A DNA stretch of 64,000 nucleotides from Amia ocellicauda. Taxonomy: Eukaryota > Chordata > Actinopteri > Amiiformes > Amiidae. How positions within the stretch are numbered: position 1 is the first letter of the stretch; every line of letters starts with the position of its first letter. Of this stretch, positions 1-8,897 are shown in pieces. The position numbers and the translations under genes are program-made. Below the pieces are notes generated by a model that was given only the letters and a program-made list of their open reading frames with translations, had not been told where the DNA came from and did not search any database. The DNA lies in NCBI RefSeq assembly GCF_036373705.1, contig NW_027102737.1, forward strand, positions 1 to 64,000. The letters are read 5' to 3'.

Positions 1-525
1 GTACACTGTTACTTAACAAAAATATATTACACTGCACACAAATTATTTCTGACCAATCCAACATGGCCAAACGATATAAACAATGCACTTTTCTTGAACA
101 ACCCTGAACACAACTTTATACAGCAGGTCACACATCCTATGCATCATTATTTTCAGAGAAGATGCGTTTTGGAGGAATAGAAAATAAAATCTAAACAATA
201 ACAAAAGGCTTCCAGCAAATGTGTTGCTTGGCCCCATAATAAGTATTTGAACTGTTTCAAAGTGAAAGCTTCAGACCATTTTGATGCGGTTTGCAAGTTA
301 ACAAGTTCTGCTGTCCAAACATGACACTATCCGTAAGTTAGCCACTCAAAGTGACTTAATCATACCCTGCAGAACATCCTTCAAAATTAAGCTTTTTCTA
401 TGATAGCCTGCAGTGGTTTTCAACCCTGATCCCGAAGGGCCTCCTCTGACTCCAGCAAGTCTGCAACAGCAGCCACACATTCCTCAGCCCAGTTAAAATG
501 AGGCTCATTTTCACAAGTTAAACAT
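1..525. other. AT-rich segment left of the LTR, unit 1
   Basis: No gene is recognised. On the minus strand a codon-like stretch runs from the LTR edge (about 525) to a stop at 420-422, ending in acidic residues (ADLLESEEALRDQG). It resembles the end of a coding exon more than the rest of this segment does, but I cannot assign it. The rest, 1-419, is AT-rich with no supportable feature. The same segment precedes the LTR in every unit. Confidence 0.4.
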
Positions 526-2308
526 TGTAGCGTAAGGTACACTTATAAATTTCAAGTAAAGAAGTGAATTTATAGTGTCACCATATCACGAATCCTGGAA
601 TCTTGTAGAACTCAATTTCTGTAATAATTGGACGCAGACACCAATTCCAAAGATATAAATTGTCAAATTTATTCAAAACAAAGACTAAATGTAGCACTAC
701 ACTAATTATACAAAAGGGAAGAACTAATTAAAATTCAACTCTAGATCAACAAATCACTTCCGTGACCAAATCAAAGACCATGGGATTTCATATGATAACA
801 CAAATCGATTAACAAAAAAGGTTATAAACACATTGACTACAATACCGGTTAGTAAGACGAAGGTGAGTCTCTCGTTAGTATTATTAGTCAGACATTAAAT
901 AACTACGCAGGTTAGTATTTATGTCAGGTAACTTCTCGTTATATATATATCAGTCTCATTTACGTTTAGGTGCCGAGAAAGATCCTATCATTACTTGTTA
1001 CCACACTTTCCCTTAACTGATTATTATTCAATGATTTAGGATAGGCAGGGCCACCAATAATCTAATGTCTATTAACTTGTGTCAATTTCAGACTAAACAT
1101 TTAAACAGGAATGAGAAGATATTTCTCGACGTTGACAGATTTTATTTCTAAAATTATCAACAAAACAGTTTAATGCAACACACATTTATATTTAAGAAAA
1201 CTAAATGATATTACACATTCTAGAGTTATGAATCACAGATTAACATTTCTAATTGATTTCTCAAATGTCATGAATCATGAACTCCAAACTGTTAAACTTA
1301 TCTGAACTTCGTCGCAGAGAGGCCTCTCTGGCTTCGGGCTCAGATAACAGCACACGGCACGAGGTCCGTGTGGTTTGGAACAAAGGCAGTCCGGTTCGGC
1401 TTTGTCCAAGAACTTCCACTCAGTCGATGCACCTGGAAATTGGGGTTTCTCGAAAGTAGTGTCGTTTCCAAACAGATTTTCCACTGGTTTGAAGGCTCCA
1501 AGGTTGTGCACAAAATCTTCTTTGAGGAAAGCAGGGCCCTGTTTGTTCCAAGGGTCAAGTTTCTTAAGACTCAAATAGCTATTTAAATGACTGACACTTT
1601 CGTATACAGTCGACTTAGTCAATTGTCCAGCTGTATTCACTCCACTGATCAGGTGGGCACAGGCGGGCAGCGCAGTCTGTAAAGTTCTTTATTTAATAAA
1701 GTCCTTTAAAAGAATTCTTCTTACGGCTCAATCTCCTTCTCCCAGTTTAACTCTTCTGTTGCCGGCAAAGACTTGGTTGGTTTCTGGTTCCGGTTCTGGC
1801 AACAGAGCTACAGGTTGAGCTGTGGCAGCGAGTTACTGGTTCAGGTGAGAGAGAGAGAGAGAAAGACCGTCCGCTGTTCCTTATAGTCTGTCAGATCAAT
1901 AGGTGATTGGTTCCTGAGTTCTTGAGATTGGATTTCGGTTTCAGCCCCCAGTGTCCTATTGGAGGGGGGCTTGATTTATGACTGATGTCAATCCATGCCA
2001 TGTTTTGGAAATGCCGGTTGGCCCGGGTTCGTAGCTCTATGTCGGGATTTCGGCTCTCGTCCACTTCAAAGAGTTTTTATCACCTACAGGCCCCTTTCTC
2101 CAGACATCTCATAGCAGAATTCCAAACTATTTGGCCTCTTCTTGGTGCCATCCTCCCCAAAACTGTCACTTTGATGCAAACCAGTTCCAAGCTGATGAGC
2201 TAAGGAAATCTGATAACTTTGGGGGGGGAGAGGTCTTCTTTAGATCAGTGCTTCAGCTCAGAGCCCAAATGCTCTTATCAGGGACTCTGTTCCCAACATA
2301 ACGCTACA
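526..2308 (-). mobile_element. Putative solo LTR of a retrovirus-like element, unit 1
   Basis: A 1,783-bp block with inverted 8-bp ends, TGTAGCGT at left and ACGCTACA at right, as for an LTR (TG...CA). Read on the minus strand it has three CCAAT boxes and a CTATAA box (inferred U3 promoter), several AATAAA signals, and a conserved open frame of about 120 codons whose product I do not recognise. No primer-binding site, polypurine tract or gag/pol/env lies beside it, so it looks like a solo LTR. The family is unassigned; an endogenous retrovirus or foamy-like element is possible. No target-site duplication is evident (flanks aacat and tgagt). It is a fossil; copy similarity reflects array homogenisation and does not date the insertion. 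Confidence 0.6.
1881..1962 (-). promoter_or_regulatory. Predicted LTR promoter (CCAAT x3 plus TATA-like box), unit 1
   Basis: Read on the minus strand, CCAAT boxes occur at 1958-1962, 1927-1931 and 1906-1910, and a CTATAA box at 1881-1886. Transcription would start roughly 30 bp further left, near the GA-repeat at about 1850, and proceed left through the open frame in the LTR. The same arrangement recurs at the same offset in the other copies. The motifs are seen; promoter activity is inferred. Confidence 0.45.
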
Positions 2309-2976
2309 TGAGTAATCGGGCTCTAAATAGCCCCAGGCGTTTCTCCTGCAGTTCTTCCTTCTTTCCACTGCTAGCACTGCCTTTGTGAAGGCGGATGGGG
2401 CTTGTGAGAAGTCAACAGCGTGTCTACCGAAAAGGGTGTCTGACTCCTGGTTTTGGATCCGGAAGGGTTGATAACAAACTGAAACGGTTACAATATGATA
2501 CTGCTTAAATTAACTGTGGATATAGATTGTGATCGTGCTCGGCTAAGGTGTGCTTTCAGTCCGCACACAAAACATTTCAGTCGTCTAATCAAATCGAATA
2601 AAACAGCGAGGATAGCATGTTCGATCCGTGTGCTATTGTTTTTCAACAAGTGTAATGCCCTTTGTAACGTTTAACCGATTCGTTGAATAGAGCTTGTTAT
2701 AGGATATTGTGAACTGAACCTATTTTGCTGTGAATTTATATTGAGTGCGAATAGTTTATTGTGTCTGGTCGCGGTCTGTCTGCACTAAATAAATGATTTG
2801 TATCAAGTCATTTTTTAGTTTGTCTGTCTACTTTTTTACCTTGCGACTAAAGGCCACTCCTTGCACTTCACACATTTGCCCTTTTAATTACTCCCTTACT
2901 GACATACATTAACATGCAATGTGCGTGTGATAATAGTTTTAGAAGCCTGTTGCCATTCAGGTGAGACGATACCTAG
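2309..2976. other. Unassigned segment between LTR and tRNA module, unit 1
   Basis: Same as 7203-7870, 13090-13757, 18987-19654, 24886-25553, 30783-31450, 36678-37345, 41580-42247, 46464-47131, 52344-53011 and 58255-58922. On the minus strand next to the LTR (about 2309-2485) two frames stay open over roughly 40-55 codons behind a TTTCAG that could be a splice acceptor. The remainder is AT-rich with T-runs and an AATAAA near 2790. No family is recognised. Confidence 0.4.
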
Positions 2977-2994
2977 ATACCTAGATACCTATAC
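2977..2994. other. Deletion junction with 18-bp templated filler, unit 1
   Basis: Relative to long units, 1,021 bp (unit 2 positions 7871-8891) is missing and replaced by atacctagatacctatac. The filler repeats the 8-bp word ATACCTAG that ends the left flank. This looks like a templated insertion at a break repaired by theta-type end joining. Confidence 0.8.
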
Positions 2995-3107
2995 CACTGG
3001 TTTTCTCCGATCTATATAGAAGAGGATGTCTTTTATTGTAACAACCAGACATTTGATTCTGCACTGTCACTCACTCACTCATCTATCTATCTATCTATCT
3101 ATCTATC

Positions 3108-3409
3108 GACTATTGACTATCGACATTTGCTGTCTGCCGCTGTGATTGTTGGGAGTGAGTGTGGAGGTGCAGGTGTGCATGTTTGCTGCTGCCAGGTTTG
3201 TTTGTGGTTTTTCTCCTCTACTTTTTTCGTTCTTTCTTTCTTTCTTTCTGAATGTGTCTTTGACAGTTTTGTAAGAGGTTTTTCTGAAGAGTTTCCCCAT
3301 GCTGAGCTGACTCCTGCAGTCAAGTGATCGGGATGTCTGGGGCTGGGTCGGGGAGGGGGGGAATCAGAGTTTTTTATTCGAGACTTTAACACGTCGGCAT
3401 GGCGTTAAA
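3108..3409 (+). mobile_element. LINE 5' leader upstream of ORF1 (unit 1 copy)
   Basis: Between the (CTAT)n tract and the ORF1 body lies about 300 bp that includes a TTTC microsatellite near 3230-3248, a GTG/TG-rich stretch, and the presumed original ORF1 start at 3333. Just after that ATG are four closely spaced G-runs (3339-3361) that fit the G-quadruplex pattern. This is read as the 5' UTR and N-terminal coding end of the LINE. The same leader precedes ORF1 in units 2-11 at roughly 9005, 14902, 20787, 26698, 32579, 37481, 42379, 48266, 54156 and 60057. The exact 5' end of the element is not certain because it merges with the microsatellite. Confidence 0.6.
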
Positions 3410-4495
3410 GTGACCTCTGATGAGTTTTTGCCCCTGGAGGAGTGTGTTCTGGTGATCGGGCAAGTTGTCGGTTGTGAAAATATAAAGTCGGCAGCTCGTA
3501 TGAGCGGGTCTGTTGTGCTGTTTCTGAGCAGCATTGAGTTGGTCTCGCGTATCGTTGAGACTGGTATAGTGATCGGTGGTGTTTTGATCAATGTCACCCC
3601 ACTAGCAGCTCCGGCCAGGAGAGTTACTTTGTCTAATGTCACTCGTTTTCTGTCAAACGACCTATTAGAGAGGGAACTGGCGAGACATGGGTGGATAATG
3701 TCGGGTTTGAAACGTATACCGCTGGGGTGTAAGTCACAGCAGTTGAAACATGTTGTTTCGTTCAGAAGGCAGGTATTCATGATTTTGAATGACATAAATG
3801 GGGATCTGAACATTGTGCTTAAGTTCAAGGTTGATGGCAATGATTATGTTGTCTTTGTCACATCTGATTCTATGAAGTGCTTCAACTGCGGTAATGAAGG
3901 CCACACTGTTAGGCATTGCCCCGAGAAGGATCAGGATGAGGGTGCTGGTCCCAGTCGACGGGGGGGTCAGCCCAAGCAGGCCAGGTCGGGGAGTGGTGAG
4001 CAGCCCGGCCGCCCTACTAGCGGAGCAGCCGAAGTGGCAGAGGAGGCGAGAAGAGGGGCTGCGGGGGAGGCTGTTGAAGAGAGTGAGGGTCTGAAGGTCC
4101 AGGTACAGGAGAGTGTGGGCGCTGAGAGGACTTCCGACCGCGGCGGTACCGTGCCGACTGTGGAGGTCCCAGGTGTTAGCGGTGTGTCAGCTAATGTTTG
4201 TGGAGCATCAGACAGTACGGATGACAGCCGTTTAACTGGACTGGATGGCAGTATACAGCAGCAGGATGGGGCATCAGGTAGTGGAGTGGGGGTGAGCAGC
4301 GAGAGGGCTGGTGACCAGACTGAAAAGATGGAGACTGTGAAGACAACACTGAGCAATGTGTGGGACACGGGAATGGAAGTGGGGACGGATCCTGGTCAGG
4401 ACAGCAGGGTTTTTAAAGTGCCTGGGAAGAAACGCATTCGCAAATCTGAGGACGGTGCTTCTGCTAAAAAACGGAGTCCAGCTCCTGAGCCTTGA
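3410..4495 (+). CDS. Tx1/L1-type LINE ORF1 protein frame, unit 1
   Basis: A 361-codon frame resembling the ORF1 proteins of Tx1-group LINEs in fish, which bind the element's RNA. Seen: residues about 72-150 match the conserved core (an RRM-like fold is inferred), followed by a CX2CX4HX4C zinc knuckle at 157-170. Residues 171-335 are low-complexity and rich in Gly, Ser, Glu and Val; the tail from about 336 is basic (KKRIRK, AKKRS). The left edge is a GTG inside a frame that stays open leftward to 3311, so it is not a credible start; the first in-frame ATG is residue 31. The likely original ATG (3333, MSGAGSGRGG) lies in another frame that stops after 18 codons. No ORF2 follows. Copy-specific residues: Val15, Thr78 and a Lys in the EGLKVQ motif. 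Probably a non-autonomous relic; translation is unproven. Confidence 0.8.
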   Translation: MTSDEFLPLEECVLVIGQVVGCENIKSAARMSGSVVLFLSSIELVSRIVETGIVIGGVLINVTPLAAPARRVTLSNVTRFLSNDLLERELARHGWIMSGLKRIPLGCKSQQLKHVVSFRRQVFMILNDINGDLNIVLKFKVDGNDYVVFVTSDSMKCFNCGNEGHTVRHCPEKDQDEGAGPSRRGGQPKQARSGSGEQPGRPTSGAAEVAEEARRGAAGEAVEESEGLKVQVQESVGAERTSDRGGTVPTVEVPGVSGVSANVCGASDSTDDSRLTGLDGSIQQQDGASGSGVGVSSERAGDQTEKMETVKTTLSNVWDTGMEVGTDPGQDSRVFKVPGKKRIRKSEDGASAKKRSPAPEP

Positions 4496-5419
4496 TGAGT
4501 CAGTGTGCTCCCAGGAGATGCTCAAAGGAGCCTGCCTAAAACAGTGTGCTACCTAGAGATCCTGAAGTCACCCCCGCAGGCTGTAGAGCAATACTCAAAA
4601 GCACCTGTGTTGCTCCCAGAAACAAAAGAGGAAAAACTGGAGAAACCAGTATACCAGTCAAGCAACTTAAGCTCAAGAAGGGAGGCAGCTTGACCAAGCC
4701 AGTTTAAGCTGACAAGTTACTGTGACTGCCTATATTGTTTTTCATTTGTTTGTTTTTTATGACATTGGAGTTACAAGGTTCTGCACTGAACACAAATCTA
4801 CTAAGAAGTGTCTCCTTAAAACTCAACCATAAAAGTAAAATAATAATAAAATAAAAAACTTCAGAAGGAATTATTTTCAACTGAGAGTTTGCTTGTACAC
4901 TGTTACTTAACAAAAATATATTACACTGCACACAAATTATTTCTGACCAATCCAACATGGCCAAACGATATAAACAATGCACTTTTCTTGAACAACCCTG
5001 AACACAACTTTATACAGCAGGTCACACATCCTATGCATCATTATTTTCAGAGAAGATGCGTTTTGGAGGAATAGAAAATAAAATCTAAACAATAACAAAA
5101 GGCTTCCAGCAAATGTGTTGCTTGGCCCCATAATAAGTATTTGAACTGTTTCAAAGTGAAAGCTTCAGACCATTTTGATGTGGTTTGCAAGTTAACAAGT
5201 TCTGCTGTCCAAACATGACACTATCCGTAAGTTAGCCACTCAAAGTGACTTAATCATACCCTGAAGAACATCCTTCGAAATTAAGCTTTTTCTATGATAG
5301 CCTGCCGTGGTTTTCAACCCTGATCCCGAAGGGCCTCCTCTGACTCCAGCAAGTCTGCAACAGCAGCCACACATTCCTCAGCCCAGTTAAAATGAGGCTC
5401 ATTTTCACAAGTTAAACAT
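4496..5419. other. AT-rich segment from ORF1 stop to the next LTR
   Basis: Representative of 10397-11306, 16294-17203, 22179-23102, 28090-28999, 33971-34894, 38873-39796, 43771-44680, 49658-50567, 55548-56471 and 61449-62358. The first 200 bp follows the ORF1 stop and holds the 14-bp indel (present in units 1, 4, 6, 7, 10; absent in 2, 3, 5, 8, 9, 11) and a small imperfect inverted repeat around CAGCTTGACC...TTTAAGCTG. There is no trace of an endonuclease or reverse transcriptase frame. Short open frames here are AT-rich shadows. Confidence 0.5.
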
Positions 5420-7202
5420 TGTAGCGTAAGGTACACTTATAAATTTCAAGTAAAGAAGTGAATTTATAGTGTCACCTTATCACGAATCCTGGAGTCTTGT
5501 AGAACTCAATTTCTGTAATAATTGGACGCACACACCAATTCCAAAGATATAAATTGTCAAATTTATTCAAAACAAAGACTAAATGTAGCACTACACTAAT
5601 TATACAAAAGGGAAGAACTAATTAAAATTCAACTCTAGATCAACAAATCACTTCCGTGACCAAATCAAAGACCATGGGATTTCATATGATAACACAAATC
5701 GATTAACAAAAAAGGTTATAAACACATTGACTACAATACCGGTTAGTAAGACGAAGGTGAGTCTCTCGTTAGTATTATTAGTCAGACATTAAATAACTAC
5801 GCAGGTTAGAATTTATGTCAGGTAACTTCTCGTTATATATATATCAGTCTCATTTACGTTTAGGTGCCGAGAAAGATCCTATCATTACTTGTTACCACAC
5901 TTTCCCTTAACTGATTATTATTCAATGATTTAGGATAGGCAGGGCCACCAATAATCTAATGTCTATTAACTTGTGTCAATTTCAGACTAAACAGTTAAAC
6001 AGGAATGAGAAGATATTTCTCGACGTTGACAGATTTTATTTCTAAAATTATCAACAAAACAGTTTAATGCAACACACATTAATATTTAAGAAAACTAAAT
6101 GATATTACACATTCTAGAGTTATGAATCACAGATTAACATTTCTAATTGATTTCTCAAATGTCATGAATCATGAACTCCAAACTGTTAAACTTATCTGAA
6201 CTTCGTCGCAGAGAGGCCTCTCTGGCTTCGGGCTCAGATAACAGCACACGGCACGAGGTCCGTGTGGTTTGGAACAAAGGCAGTCCGGTTCGGCTTTGTC
6301 CAAGAACTTCCACTCAGTCGATGCACCTGGAAATTGGGGTTTCTCGAAAGTAGTGTCGTTTCCAAACAGATTTTCCACTGGTTTGAAGGCTCCAAGGTTG
6401 TGCACAAAATCTTCTTTGAGGAAAGCAGGGCCCTGTTTGTTCCAAGGGTCAAGTTTCTTAAGACTCAAATAGCTATTTAAATGACTGACACTTTCGTATA
6501 CAGTCGACTTAGTCAATTGTCCAGCTGTATTCACTCCACTGATCAGGTGGGCACAGGCGGGCAGCGCAGTCTGTAAAGTTCTTTATTTAATAAAGTCCTT
6601 TAAAAGAATTCTTCGTACGGCTCAATCTCCTTCTCCCAGTTTAACTCTTCTGTTGCCGGCAAAGACTTGGTTGGTTTCTGGTTCCGGTTCTGGCAACAGA
6701 GCTACAGGTTGAGCTGTGGCAGCGAGTTACTGGTTCAGGTGAGAGAGAGAGAGAGAAAGACCGTCCGCTGTTCCTTATAGTCTGTCAGATCAATAGGTGA
6801 TTGGTTCCTGAGTTCTTGAGATTGGATTTCGGTTTCAGCCCCCAGTGTCCTATTGGAGGGGGGCTTGATTTATGACTGATGTCAATCCATGCCATCTTTT
6901 GGAAATGCCGGTTGGCCCGGGTTCGTAGCTCTATGTCGGGATTTCGGCTCTCGTCCACTTCAAAGAGTTTTTATCACCTACAGGCCCCTTTCTCCAGACA
7001 TCTCATAGCAGAATTCCAAACTATTTGGCCTCTTCTTGGTGCCATCCTCCCCAAAACTGTCACTTTGATGCAAACCAGTTCCAAGCTGATGAGCTAAGGA
7101 AATCTGATAACTTTGGGGGGGGAGAGGTCTTCTTTAGATCAGTGCTTCAGCTCAGAGCCCAAATGCTCTTATCAGGGACTCTGTTCCCAACATAACGCTA
7201 CA
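5420..7202 (-). mobile_element. Putative solo LTR, unit 2
   Basis: 1,783 bp with the same inverted termini. It shares a set of substitutions in its left third with the LTRs of units 4, 6 and 7, which separates it from the LTR of its sibling unit 9. Confidence 0.6.
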
Positions 7203-7870
7203 TGAGTAATCGGGCTCTAAATAGCCCCAGGCGTTTCTCCTGCAGTTCTTCCTTCTTTCCACTGCTAGCACTGCCTTTGTGAAGGCGGATGGGGCTTGTG
7301 AGAAGTCAACAGCGTGTCTACCGAAAAGGGTGTCTGACTCCTGGTTTTGGATCCGGAAGGGTTGATAACAAACTGAAACGGTTACAATATGATACTGCTT
7401 AAATTAACTGTGGATATAGATTGTGATCGTGCTCGGCTAAGGTGTGCTTTCAGTCCGCACACAAAACATTTCAGTCGTCTAATCAAATCGAATAAAACAG
7501 CGAGGATAGCATGTTCGATCCGTGTGCTATTGTTTTTCAACAAGTGTAATGCCCTTTGTAACGTTTAACCGATTCGTTGAATAGAGCTTGTTATAGGATA
7601 TTGTGAACTGAACCTATTTTGCTGTGAATTTATATTGAGTGCGAATAGTTTATTGTGTCTGGTCGCGGTCTGTCTGCACTAAATAAATGATTTGTATCAA
7701 GTCATTTTTTAGTTTGTCTGTCTACTTTTTTACCTTGCGACTAAAGGCCACTCCTTGCACTTCACACATTTGCCCTTTTAATTACTCCCTTACTGACATA
7801 CTTTAACATGCAATGTGCGTGTGATAATAGTTTTAGCAGCCTGTTGCCATTCAGGTGAGACGATACCTAG

Positions 7871-8434
7871 AAAATCCGTTCTCAGGAGAATTGTGTTTCT
7901 TTGCTGATCACGTTCTATGTCGCTTTTTACACAGTTCTTACAAGTGGCACATTGGGGATGAGGAGCAGTGCATGCTGACCCGCATAGCTGTGGACTTCTG
8001 CATGGCATGGGGTCACAGGTCATTCCAAGTATTTCAAGACACGAGCAAATGTGTGGACACATTGCGTAGGTTGTGTTGGCCCAACCCTCACAGATTGTGC
8101 CAAGTCAAGTAGAGATGCATGTTGTCCTGTTCTAAAGTGACACGTCGTCAACAGCAAAAACATCTCTCAGAGTTCCAGGAATTCCTTGATTGCATTGCTT
8201 GCCTTTCCTCAGGAAGACAACACTTGCCAGGCTGGATATTTGCCAAAGGAAGCCAAGAGGACAGGACACCACACCTAGATGCAACTGCATATCTCATTGT
8301 CACCAGGAAGGCCCGCCGCAAGTGACCCACCACAGACAGCACTCTGGGCGCAACTTGGCTCACTCGGGACCTGGCCGTGCGACAGAGCGAGACGTGTGCG
8401 TAGAGCAGAGACCTTTAGCACAAGCATCAAGCTT
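7871..8434. other. Unassigned pre-tRNA segment of long units
   Basis: Representative of 13758-14327, 19655-20224, 25554-26123, 31451-32020, 47132-47695, 53012-53581 and 58923-59486; absent from short units. It contains plus-strand open stretches ending at 8112 and at 8325 whose products I do not recognise, with substitutions that do not look codon-constrained. The last 35 bp before the tRNA differ between CTG-type and TTG-type units. Confidence 0.45.
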
Positions 8435-8506
8435 GGTTCCATGGTGTAATGGTTAGCACTATGGACTCTGAATCCAGCGATCCGAGTTCAAGTCTCGGTG
8501 GGACCT
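8435..8506 (+). tRNA. tRNA-Gln (anticodon CUG), unit 2
   Basis: A 72-nt cloverleaf without intron. The acceptor stem pairs GGTTCCA with TGGGACC (one U-G wobble). The A box TGGTGTAATGG and B box GTTCAAGTC fit the Pol III internal promoter. The anticodon loop CTCTGAA gives anticodon CUG. In this copy the first base of the anticodon stem is A, opposite G, so the top pair (27-43) is broken; unit 9 has the same change. No CCA is encoded, as expected in eukaryotes. The 5' flank is the CTG-type (cctttagcacaag). No TTTT terminator lies within 230 nt downstream. Confidence 0.9.
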
Positions 8507-8739
8507 GGGCCCCATGGCTGGGGCAGCGGCGGCAAAGCGGTGGTCTCCCTGGGTGAGGGCCTGTGTCTGCGATCAGGGCCGTTTACGTTCTTCTTGGGAG
8601 GCTTGGAGACGAAGTGGCGAGACCTCCGGGTTGGCGTGCTGCGTTCACCTTCCTGAAACACCGAGGCCTGGGGCCCCCTGGTGGCGACTGCGTGGCTTTA
8701 ACGGAGAAGGTGCCTGTGTTGAACCCTTCTTGGAAATAA
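8507..8739. other. GC-rich tRNA downstream region, unit 2
   Basis: About 230 bp rich in G and C with several CpGs and the CTCF core at 8673-8684. It has no run of four or more T on the plus strand until 8742-8745, so a Pol III transcript from tRNA-Gln has no standard terminator here. The weaker TTCTT motif near 8640 might serve. The region is conserved in all eight long units. Confidence 0.6.
8673..8684 (-). promoter_or_regulatory. CTCF core motif, unit 2
   Basis: The minus strand reads CCACCAGGGGGC, a perfect match to the core of the vertebrate CTCF consensus, within a GC-rich stretch. It lies 166 bp downstream of the tRNA-Gln 3' end. CTCF would act as an insulator or loop anchor here. Motif seen; occupancy inferred, and CpG methylation in the surrounding GC-rich DNA could control it. 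Confidence 0.65.
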
Positions 8740-8838
8740 TGGTTTTCCCCGATCTATATAGAAGAGGATGGCTATTATTGTAACAACCAGACATTTGTGT
8801 CTGCACTGTCACTCACTCATCTATCTATCTCTATCTCT
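8740..8838 (+). repeat. Flank module copy 1 (long units only), unit 2
   Basis: Begins TGGTTTTCCCCGATCTATATAG and ends in a CTAT-rich tract just before the tRNA-Gly remnant. It is an imperfect direct repeat of 8895-9004, which begins in the same way after the remnant. Both follow an ATGG or CTGG tRNA-like end plus TTTT, so the module looks like the 3' flank of an ancestral tRNA gene that was duplicated in tandem. Confidence 0.6.
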
Positions 8839-8897
8839 ACAGTGGTAGAGGTCTCGCCTGCCACTCGGGATTCCTTTGCTTGATTCGCGGCCACTGG
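8839..8897 (+). pseudogene. tRNA-Gly(GCC) remnant, 5'-truncated, unit 2
   Basis: Starts at AGTGGTAGA of the D arm and continues through the anticodon arm TCTCGCCTGCCAC, where anticodon GCC is readable, to a degraded T arm and a tRNA-like end GGCCACTGG followed by TTTT. Compared with vertebrate tRNA-Gly(GCC), the 5' acceptor strand and most of the D arm are missing, replaced by CTAT-repeat sequence, and the B box is altered (GCTTGATTCG). It cannot fold as a full cloverleaf. It sits between two copies of a roughly 100-bp flank module. Confidence 0.75.

Larger units (their letters stand above)
1..4894 (+). repeat. Array unit 1 (short type, no tRNA module)
   Basis: First unit of the tandem array; the window happens to start on a unit phase that recurs at 4895. 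Layout: AT-rich segment 1-525, LTR 526-2308, unassigned sequence 2309-2976, deletion junction with filler 2977-2994, one copy of the duplicated flank module about 2998-3107 ending in (CTAT)n at 3081-3107, LINE leader 3108-3409, ORF1 frame 3410-4495, AT-rich tail 4496-4894. It lacks tRNA-Gln, the CTCF core and the tRNA-Gly remnant. It carries the 14-bp insertion-type allele after ORF1 and lacks 4 bp just before the LINE ATG that all other units have. Confidence 0.95.

Noticed and set aside
526-2308. DNA transposon with terminal inverted repeats
   Set aside because: Only 8 bp is inverted, the ends are TG...CA, and promoter and polyadenylation signals fit an LTR better; not fully excluded.
2460-2490. 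Minus-strand peptide TPFSVDTLL, reminiscent of a homeobox-protein repressor motif
   Set aside because: A short motif in a frame of under 40 codons that stops soon after; no homeodomain anywhere in the unit.
3369-3380. T6A run as a programmed -1 frameshift site linking the two ORF1 frames
   Set aside because: The run is not phased as X XXY YYZ in the upstream frame, so paired tRNA slippage does not fit; an ancestral indel is simpler.
3967-4368. Minus-strand frame of 133 codons opposite ORF1
   Set aside because: Shadow of the ORF1 frame: Ser/Pro/Leu-rich composition mirrors the GC-rich plus-strand codons.
4937-5131. Minus-strand open frame of 64 codons, identical in every unit
   Set aside because: Hydrophobic, AT-driven composition, no recognisable domain; its recurrence only reflects the repeat unit.
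8119-8325. Plus-strand frame of 68 codons before the tRNA as a gene
   Set aside because: No recognised family or start context, and overlapping frames of similar length exist on both strands.
8756-8762. TATATAG in the flank module as a TATA box for a downstream RNA gene
   Set aside because: The only gene-like sequence downstream is the truncated tRNA-Gly remnant about 80 bp away, and no Pol III or snRNA proximal element is visible.
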